From: JBFIHZ01 sp041601535
Lineage (GTDB): Bacteria; Pseudomonadota; Gammaproteobacteria; Xanthomonadales; SZUA-36
DNA length: 7,192 bases
Assembly: GCA_041601535.1 (NCBI GenBank)
Contig: JBFIHZ010000207.1
Location: 1-7,192, forward strand
Reading direction: 5' to 3'
Shown here piece by piece: positions 1 through 6,127 of the stretch. The notes beneath the pieces were generated by a model. It did not search any database and was not told the DNA's origin. It worked only from the letters and a program-made list of their open reading frames with translations. How positions within the stretch are numbered: position 1 is the stretch's first letter; each line of letters opens with the position of its first letter. The position numbers and the translations under genes are program-made.

Positions 1-819
1 GGCCGCACGCCGTCGCCCGATGAGCAGCAGGAAGCTGAAGACACAGCAGCAGCCCCGGACGCGGCCGCCTTGCGCCGGGCGCTGGTGGCGCGCGGGATGG
101 CTTCACCGGCGGAAATCGAAAGCGAATGCGCCAGGTTGCTGGCCGCGCGGTCGGTGGCCGCAACGCTGGACGAGGTACGCCAGGCGGGTGGACAGCTGCG
201 CTATCACGCCTGCGATGCGACCGACGCAACGGCCTTCGGCGCTTTGATCGAACGCATCTACGCGGATCACGGCCGGATTGACGCGGTTATCCACGGGGCA
301 GGCGTACTGGAAGACAAACTGCTGCGTGATAAAAGCGAGGCCTCGTTCCGGCGGGTGTATGACACCAAGGTGGTTCCTGCCCGGGTGATCGCCGACAAGA
401 TCCGTTCCGATACCCGGTTCGTGCTGTTTTTCTCCAGTGTGTCTGCGGTGTTTGGCAACCGCGGGCAGGCCGATTATGCGGCCGCCAATGAAGCACTGGA
501 CCGGCTGGCGGCCTCGTTGCGCCACCGCATTGATGGACGCGTTGCTTCAATCAACTGGGGCCCCTGGGCGGGCACCGGGATGATCGGCCCGGATCTGGCC
601 CGTGAGTACGCCCGGCGTGGCATCGAACTGATCCCGCCCGACCAGGGTGTGGGCCTGATCCTGGCCGCGCTGGACGGTGCAGCGGCCGGTGATTCGCAGT
701 GGCTGATTTTTGCGGGCGAGCCGGGCGTGTACGAGTTTCCGCACTCAGCTGCCGGGGCAAGCGAGGACCCCTCCCATGCAGCCAGTGAAGCCGTGGACCT
801 AAACGTGTTGCATGAATGA
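1..819 (+). CDS. C-terminal part of a PUFA-type polyketide synthase, ketoreductase domain (5' partial)
   Basis: The frame is open from base 1 to the TGA at 817-819 (272 codons), so the true start lies upstream. The visible part is the catalytic half of an NADPH-dependent ketoreductase that reduces the beta-keto group on a carrier-bound chain. It starts at GRT, where the GRS turn after the second strand is expected, so the GGxGGxG nucleotide loop should lie just upstream. Counting from base 1, visible motifs are HACDATD (about 69-75), HGAGVLEDKLL (the LDD-loop position, kept as LED), Lys123 (DTKVV), Ser146 (FFSSVSAVFG), Tyr159 and Asn163 (DYAAANEALD), and INWGPWAGTGM. The catalytic Lys, Ser, Tyr and Asn are all present, so it should be active. 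A long charged helical insert (about 5-60) resembles KRs of PfaA-like synthases. The last 40 or so residues form a tail without a recognisable domain. KS, AT and ACP domains probably precede it, but that is inference. It overlaps the next gene by 8 bases. Confidence 0.93.
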   Translation, partial: GRTPSPDEQQEAEDTAAAPDAAALRRALVARGMASPAEIESECARLLAARSVAATLDEVRQAGGQLRYHACDATDATAFGALIERIYADHGRIDAVIHGAGVLEDKLLRDKSEASFRRVYDTKVVPARVIADKIRSDTRFVLFFSSVSAVFGNRGQADYAAANEALDRLAASLRHRIDGRVASINWGPWAGTGMIGPDLAREYARRGIELIPPDQGVGLILAALDGAAAGDSQWLIFAGEPGVYEFPHSAAGASEDPSHAASEAVDLNVLHE

Positions 820-3800
820 GCGCATCGCCATCGTCGGGATGGCAGCCGCGTTCCCAGGCGCCCCTGATCTTGGTCAGTACCATACCAATCTGCGGGAAGG
901 ATTCGACGCCATCACCGCAGCGCCGGAAGGGCGCTGGGATGCGCTGTTTCACGACCCGGACTCGGACCGGCCGGACCGCCTGTACTGCCGGCGTGGCGGG
1001 TTTCTGGGTGAAACCTATGCTTTTGATCCGGCGCCCTGGGGCATCATGCCGCTGGCCGCCGAGGGCACTGACCCGGATCAGCTGCTAACCCTGGACCTGG
1101 CCGCGCGGGCCCTGGAAGACGCCGCTATCGAACCGGCGCGCGTGGCCGGTGAGGGAACCGGCGTCATTCTCGGGCGCGGCGGTTACCTCACCCCGGGCAT
1201 GGTGCGCCTGGAGCAGTTTGTGCGCACCACCGGCCAGCTCGAATTGACCCTGCGCACACTGATTCCCGATCTCGAGCCGGAGCGCTTGCAACAGGTGCTG
1301 GATCGTTTTCAGCGCTCCATTGGCTTTCGTGCGGATTCTTCCATCGGCCTGGTGCCCAACCTGGCGGCGTCCCGCGTGGCCAACCGGCTGGATTTCAACG
1401 GGCCCGCCTACACGGTCGATGCCGCCTGCGCCAGTTCATTGCTGGCAGTGGAGCAGGCCTGCACGGAATTGCAGACCGGGCGCTGCGACACGATGCTGGC
1501 CGGCGGGGTACACCTGTGCAACGACGTGTTGTTCTGGAGCGTATTTACCCAGTTGGGCGCGCTCAGCCGCAGCGAACAGATCCGGCCGTTCGACCGGCGT
1601 GCCGATGGTCTGCTGATCGGTGAAGGCGGCGGTATCGTGGTGCTCAGGCGGCTGAGCGATGCCGAACGGGACGGCAATCCGATTCATGCCGTGCTGTGCG
1701 GCGTGGGTGTGGCCAGTGACGGGCGTGCGCGCACGGTGATGAACCCGCGCTCGGAAGGCCAGCAGATGGCGATTCAGCGGGCCTGGGATCGGGCCGGACT
1801 GGACCCGCAAACGGTTGGTTTGGTGGAAGCGCACGGCACCGCCACGCCCGCCGGAGATGAGGCGGAACTGGAAACCCTGGCACGCATTTTCGGTGCTGCC
1901 ACAAACGGTCATCGCGCCGCGCTGGGCTCGGTGAAGTCAATGATTGGCCACACCATGCCGGCGGCCGGGATTGCGGGACTGATCAAGGCGGCGCTTGCGG
2001 TCAGCCACGGTGAAATTTACCCGTCACTGCATTGCGAGCAACCAAGTCCCCTGTTGGAGCAAACCCGTTTCCGGGTGCCGCAGACGCTGGAAGAATGGAG
2101 TAATGGTTCAGCGCCCAGGCGTGCGGGGGTCAGCGCCTTTGGTTTTGGTGGCATCAATGCGCACGCTGTTCTGGAGCAACACCACACGGCCAGGCCCCGC
2201 CAGCGGGCAGCCGCGCGCGCATCTGAACCCCTGATTCTTGCCGCGGCTGACAGCATCAGCGCGTTGTTGGAACAGCTTGAGCAGCGCCGGCCGGGCGGGG
2301 CGGGCAGCTGCCGCGTGGCAGTGTTTGATCCAACACCGAAGCGGCTGGCGCGGGCGGCGCGCATCGTGGAGCGCGGTCGTCCCTGGCACGGACGCGGCGA
2401 TATGTATTTCTCCGCCGCTCCGCTGGCCGCAGGGCAAGGCAAGGTGGTATTCCTCTTTCCGGGGATCGAAACAGATTTCGAGCCCCGGGTGGATGCACTG
2501 GCGCAGTCCCTGGGTATGGCACCGCCGCCGCAACCTGAGAAAGGCGACCTGGGCCTGCACGGGCTGGCGGTGGTCACCGCCGGGCGTATTTTGGAGAAGG
2601 CCGTTCGCGCGCGCGGTATCAAGCCGGATGCGATCGCCGGTCACAGCATTGGCGAATGGACCGGAATGGTAGCGGCCGGAATGGTACCGCCAGATCAGGT
2701 GGATGCGTTTATTGAGCATATGCTCGGCCTGACCATGGAGTTTCCGGACGTGGTGTTCGCGGCGCTGGGCTGCGGCGCGAGCCGCATAGCCGAGCAGATC
2801 GCGCAGGAAGCGGACCTGTTCGTATCGCACGATAATTGTCCGCACCAGTCTATTGTTTGCGGGCCGGAAGCGCGCGTGCGCGAGCTGATGGATGAACTGC
2901 GTGGCAACGGCGTGCTGTGCCAGATGCTGCCCTTCCGTTCCGGTTTTCACGCGCCGTTCCTGGCACCCAAGTTAAAGCAGCACCAGCGCGTGTTGCAGCA
3001 GCTTAAGCTGCAGCGGCCGGTGCTGGAATTGTGGTCTGCGACCCGTGCGGCACCCTATCCCGAGGACCCTGAAGCGATACGGACGCTGGCGGGAGAGCAC
3101 CTGACGCACCCGGTTCGTTTTCGCGAACTGACTGAGGCACTGTATGAACAAGGCGCGCGCGTGTTCGTGCAGATGGGTGCCGGCAGCCTGACCGCGTTTG
3201 TCGAGGACACCCTGCGCGGCCGCGAACACCTGGCCATCAGCGCCGGCAGCGCCAGGCGCGATGCGGCCGAGCAGTTACAGCGTGTTGAGGCGGCGATGTG
3301 GGTTGAAGGGTATCCGCTCAAGCCCGCCGCGACCAGGCCTCAGTCGTCGCCGGTGGATCTGCGGCTTGGCTCACGGCTGGTGCAACCGAATGATCTGCCG
3401 GTGCTGCAGCGCCCACCAGCAGTCGCGACTGCGGCCAGCCCGACGGGCAAGCTTGCCACGGATGCCGACCCGGTGTTGCGCGAACTGGCCGCCACGATGG
3501 ACCTGCTGGCCAGCACCCAGCAGGACATCCAGACCCACTGGCAGGCCAGGCAGCTGGCTGCGGGGCGGCTGGCACCGCGGGAGCACACCCGCACCGTGCA
3601 GTTCAATCTGCAGGACCATCCGGCACTGATCGATCACTCCTTCTTCCGGCAACCGCCGGGCTGGGACGATGTGGCTGACCGCTTCCCGGTGGTGCCGATG
3701 ACCATGCACCTGGAACTGATGCTGCAGGCGGCGCGCGAACTGGTGCCGGAGCGCTGCCCCGTGGGCCTGGAGAACGTCCGGGCTTACCGCTGGCTGGCCG

Positions 3801-5110
3801 TGTTGCCGCCGGTGGAAACGCCGATTACGGCGCGGTTTGATGGTGACAGCAAGGTGACGGTGACGATCGGGGAGTACTCGGCCGGCACCGTGGTGCTGGC
3901 TGATGCATTTGCTCCCGCGCCGGCGGTGCGCCAACCTCGCCCGGCGCAGCATGGCAAACCGCCTATAACGGCCGAAAGCCTGTACACCGATCGCTGGATG
4001 TTTCATGGCCCGGCGTATCATACGGTGACTGCGTTCGGCAATATGGCCGAAGACGGCATCAATGGCCAGTTGACTGCCTTGCCGGCGACAGGGGCACTGC
4101 TCGACGGGGCCGGCCAGCTCACCGGCTACTGGATCGTGGCGCATACCGACCGCGACCGACTGGCGTTCCCGGTAAAGGTCGACCGCATTGATTTTTATGG
4201 CGAGCCGCCCGCCGTGGGCGAGAACGTGGATTGCCAGGTATGGGTCCGCGAAGCAGGTGATCTGCATGTGACCGCCGATCTGGATTTGCTGTTGCATGGG
4301 CAGGTGTGGGCCCGCATCACCGGCTGGACGGATCGCCGCTTTGAAACGGATACGCCGTTGTACCAGTTGCTGCGCTACCCGGAATCTTCCCTGCTGGCTG
4401 AAAAGCACCCGCGCGGCTTTTACCGGGCGTGCGAGCACTGGAACAGTGTGGCCTCACGCGAACTGATCGCGCGGCGTGTGCTGCGGCAGGCGGAGCTGGC
4501 GGAGTTCCATGCCAAAGGGCCCCGCAGCCAGCGCGGCTGGCTGCTGAGCCGGATTGCGGCGAAAGACGCGGTGCGTGACCTGGTTTGGGCCGATGGTCCA
4601 AAGCCGATGTTCCCCATCGAAGTGTGGATTCGTCACCTCGACAGCGGCCGCCCGGTGGCGGAAACCAGCGAGGACGGCAGCTTCCATGTTTCCCTGTCGC
4701 ACAAGCAAACCGGCGCGGTGGCCATTGTTTCGCGCCATGCCGATGTGGGTATCGACCTGGAGACCATCGAGGAACGGGGTGATGGCTTCGCCGAATTATC
4801 GTTCTCGGCCGCCGAGCGGGCTCTGTTGAAGCATGAACATCAGGCCGAATGGCTCACGCGCGGCTGGGCTGCCAAGGAGGCTTACGCCAAGTCGGTGGGC
4901 ACCGGTCTGGAAGGCCGGCCGCAACAATTCGGCATACAAAAAATTGATGGCGAGCGCCTGTGGGTGACGGGTCCCGATCCGCATGCGCCACGCTGGATCG
5001 AAACCGTGCGGGAAGGTGATGAAATAATCGCCTTCACCCCTATTGATGAGCCATCCAGGCAAACGGATATCCTTTCCGGAAGTAGCGGAGAAACCCAAAA
5101 TGAAACCTGA
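812..5110 (+). CDS. Multidomain polyketide/PUFA-like synthase, KS-AT-DH-PPT
   Basis: This 1432-residue cytosolic megasynthase starts with a typical KS N-terminus (NERIAIVGMAAAFPG). KS (3-455) has Cys206 (VDAACASS), His341 (EAHGTATPAGD), Lys375 and His380 (GSVKSMIGH), so it should be condensing-competent. It also carries the helical insert (about 131-170) seen in PUFA and enediyne KSs. AT (about 545-805) has Ser612 (GHSIGEWTG) and His713 (RSGFHAPFL). It lacks the usual GQGxQ Gln (FPGIETDF) and the Arg 25 residues after Ser (Met637 instead). A Pro/Ala-rich linker with one predicted helix (about 885-918) follows. The double-hotdog DH (930-1175) has His942 (LIDHSFF), FHGPAYH (1064-1070) and Asp1098/Gln1102 (LLDGAGQLTGYW). 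The C-terminal Sfp-like PPT (about 1215-1410) has GRP (1279-1281), SLSH (1294-1297), VGIDLE (1312-1317) and WAAKEAYAK (1352-1360), with Asp1315 and Glu1317 as metal ligands. No ACP is present, so substrates and PPT targets must be supplied in trans. The start overlaps the KR gene with no clear Shine-Dalgarno, suggesting coupled translation. Confidence 0.96.
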   Translation: MNERIAIVGMAAAFPGAPDLGQYHTNLREGFDAITAAPEGRWDALFHDPDSDRPDRLYCRRGGFLGETYAFDPAPWGIMPLAAEGTDPDQLLTLDLAARALEDAAIEPARVAGEGTGVILGRGGYLTPGMVRLEQFVRTTGQLELTLRTLIPDLEPERLQQVLDRFQRSIGFRADSSIGLVPNLAASRVANRLDFNGPAYTVDAACASSLLAVEQACTELQTGRCDTMLAGGVHLCNDVLFWSVFTQLGALSRSEQIRPFDRRADGLLIGEGGGIVVLRRLSDAERDGNPIHAVLCGVGVASDGRARTVMNPRSEGQQMAIQRAWDRAGLDPQTVGLVEAHGTATPAGDEAELETLARIFGAATNGHRAALGSVKSMIGHTMPAAGIAGLIKAALAVSHGEIYPSLHCEQPSPLLEQTRFRVPQTLEEWSNGSAPRRAGVSAFGFGGINAHAVLEQHHTARPRQRAAARASEPLILAAADSISALLEQLEQRRPGGAGSCRVAVFDPTPKRLARAARIVERGRPWHGRGDMYFSAAPLAAGQGKVVFLFPGIETDFEPRVDALAQSLGMAPPPQPEKGDLGLHGLAVVTAGRILEKAVRARGIKPDAIAGHSIGEWTGMVAAGMVPPDQVDAFIEHMLGLTMEFPDVVFAALGCGASRIAEQIAQEADLFVSHDNCPHQSIVCGPEARVRELMDELRGNGVLCQMLPFRSGFHAPFLAPKLKQHQRVLQQLKLQRPVLELWSATRAAPYPEDPEAIRTLAGEHLTHPVRFRELTEALYEQGARVFVQMGAGSLTAFVEDTLRGREHLAISAGSARRDAAEQLQRVEAAMWVEGYPLKPAATRPQSSPVDLRLGSRLVQPNDLPVLQRPPAVATAASPTGKLATDADPVLRELAATMDLLASTQQDIQTHWQARQLAAGRLAPREHTRTVQFNLQDHPALIDHSFFRQPPGWDDVADRFPVVPMTMHLELMLQAARELVPERCPVGLENVRAYRWLAVLPPVETPITARFDGDSKVTVTIGEYSAGTVVLADAFAPAPAVRQPRPAQHGKPPITAESLYTDRWMFHGPAYHTVTAFGNMAEDGINGQLTALPATGALLDGAGQLTGYWIVAHTDRDRLAFPVKVDRIDFYGEPPAVGENVDCQVWVREAGDLHVTADLDLLLHGQVWARITGWTDRRFETDTPLYQLLRYPESSLLAEKHPRGFYRACEHWNSVASRELIARRVLRQAELAEFHAKGPRSQRGWLLSRIAAKDAVRDLVWADGPKPMFPIEVWIRHLDSGRPVAETSEDGSFHVSLSHKQTGAVAIVSRHADVGIDLETIEERGDGFAELSFSAAERALLKHEHQAEWLTRGWAAKEAYAKSVGTGLEGRPQQFGIQKIDGERLWVTGPDPHAPRWIETVREGDEIIAFTPIDEPSRQTDILSGSSGETQNET
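5087..5090 (+). promoter_or_regulatory. Shine-Dalgarno GGAG for the ACP gene
   Basis: A GGAG lies 9 bases before the ATG at 5100, inside the last codons of the synthase gene. It is the only convincing ribosome binding site among the four start codons in the window. It supports starting the ACP at 5100 rather than at the in-frame TTG (5043) or ATG (5046). Confidence 0.7.
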
Positions 5111-5387
5111 AGACAGCGAAGAAAAGATTCTTGAGGCGCTGCGTGAAATGCTCAATGAGGCTGTCGGCGAAGACCTGATGATCGATGAGCCCATCGGCAT
5201 GGAGACCTCGTTCAACGAAGACCTGGAGCTGGAAAGTATTGAGTTTGTCGCCCTGGCCGAACAATTACAGCTGCGTTACGGTGAATCGGTTGATTTCGCA
5301 GCGTGGATTTCCGGCAAGGATCTGGATGAGATCATCGCGCTCAAGGTAGGCGACCTGGTCCGTTTTATCGCTTCGTGCCGTACCTGA
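5100..5387 (+). CDS. Free-standing acyl carrier protein
   Basis: This 95-residue acidic protein has the ACP pattern: helix 1 (EEKILEALREMLNEAVGE, residues 7-24), a loop, then the 4'-phosphopantetheine attachment site in EDLELESIEFVALAEQL with Ser46 as the modified residue. Helix III/IV regions follow (SGKDLDEIIALKVGDLVRFI). The usual DSL is replaced by ESI, a variation seen in some discrete ACPs. The length fits a single carrier domain. The start at 5100 is chosen because GGAG sits 9 bases upstream and because the extra 19 residues from 5043 are basic, Pro-rich and unlike an ACP N-terminus. It overlaps the synthase end by 11 bases. The adjacent PPT domain is the obvious candidate to convert it to the holo form (inference). 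It may carry a starter unit, receive the finished chain, or present it to the downstream hydrolase and glycosyltransferase. Which of these applies cannot be read from sequence. Confidence 0.9.
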   Translation: MKPEDSEEKILEALREMLNEAVGEDLMIDEPIGMETSFNEDLELESIEFVALAEQLQLRYGESVDFAAWISGKDLDEIIALKVGDLVRFIASCRT

Positions 5388-6127
5388 ACGCCAACGGGGT
5401 GCGCTTGCACCTGCAGCGCCTGGGCGAAGGTCCGCCGCTGGTGATGCTGCATGGCTTGCTGATTGGCAGCCTGGCTTCGTGGTATTTTACCGCCGCGCCG
5501 GCGCTGGCCCGTCAATCCAGCGTACTGCTGTACGATCTGCGCGGTCACGGCCGCAGCGAACGCGTGGCCCTGGGTTACGACAGCGATACCATGGTCGTTG
5601 ACCTGGAGGCTGTGACTGAAGAACTGCCTGAACCCATCACGTTGGTCGGCCACAGTTACGGTGCCGTGGTGGCGCTGAAGTTTGCGCTGCGGCACCCGCA
5701 CCGGGTGGCGCGGCTGGCCCTGGTGGAAGCGCCGTTGCCGCCGTCGGCGGCGGGTGAAGTCAATGATTTCCTGGCGCTGGAACCCGCACAAATGCTGCAG
5801 GTGCTGCCCGATTCGGTGAAAAGCATGTTTGCCGGCCGCCGCCGTGCAGCTGGCCGGCTGCTGAAAAACCTGCATTACCTGGCGACCCAATCCAGCCTGA
5901 TTGATGATTTGCGGGCGGAGACCGATATTGCGGATGAAACCCTGGCTGCGCTGCAATGCCCGGTATTGCTGGTTTACGGCACGCAGTCACCTTGCCGGGA
6001 AGTGGGTGTACGCCTTTCCCGTGCGCTGCCCCGTGCCGAGCTGGTGCTGCTGGACGGCGGCCATAATCTGCCCCTGGAAGCCACCCAGGCCCTGACCGAA
6101 TGCCTCACCGGGTTCTGTCATGGCTGA
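5375..6127 (+). CDS. Alpha/beta-fold hydrolase (first of two paralogues)
   Basis: This 250-residue single-domain alpha/beta-hydrolase is of normal length with no signal peptide, so probably cytosolic. It starts at GTG 5375, giving the typical family opening PYLNANGVRLHLQRLGEGP; no Shine-Dalgarno is visible and it overlaps the ACP by 13 bases. Motifs: oxyanion-loop HG (LVMLHG, 22-27), YDLRGHGRSER (53-63), nucleophile elbow VGHSYG with Ser94, and His230 (LLDGGHNLP). The usual acid after strand 6 is not there: the segment reads LLVYGTQSPCRE (198-209), with Pro206 where the downstream paralogue has Asp211. It may therefore be weak, use another acid such as Glu209, or have a non-hydrolytic role. 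No thioesterase domain is seen in the visible synthase, so chain release or editing from the ACP is a reasonable but unproven role. It aligns over its full length with the hydrolase half of the next gene, including the shared SWYFTAA segment. Confidence 0.9.
   Translation: MPYLNANGVRLHLQRLGEGPPLVMLHGLLIGSLASWYFTAAPALARQSSVLLYDLRGHGRSERVALGYDSDTMVVDLEAVTEELPEPITLVGHSYGAVVALKFALRHPHRVARLALVEAPLPPSAAGEVNDFLALEPAQMLQVLPDSVKSMFAGRRRAAGRLLKNLHYLATQSSLIDDLRAETDIADETLAALQCPVLLVYGTQSPCREVGVRLSRALPRAELVLLDGGHNLPLEATQALTECLTGFCHG

Noticed and set aside
70..72. TTG at 70 as the real start of the first gene
   Set aside because: The frame is open back to base 1, the upstream residues continue the KR fold, and a KR without its nucleotide loop would be broken. 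The gene is cut by the window edge.
2108..2950. Antisense open frame (280 codons) opposite the KS-AT region
   Set aside because: Low-complexity basic composition and no domain, while the + strand here carries clear KS and AT motifs.
3371..4438. Long antisense open frame (355 codons) opposite the AT-DH region
   Set aside because: It is a mirror of a GC-rich coding strand: His/Arg/Gln-rich, no recognisable motif, and fully opposite the conserved DH domain.
5043..5099. Longer start for the ACP at TTG 5043 or ATG 5046
   Set aside because: There is no Shine-Dalgarno, and the extra residues are basic and unlike an ACP N-terminus. ATG 5100 has GGAG at proper spacing.
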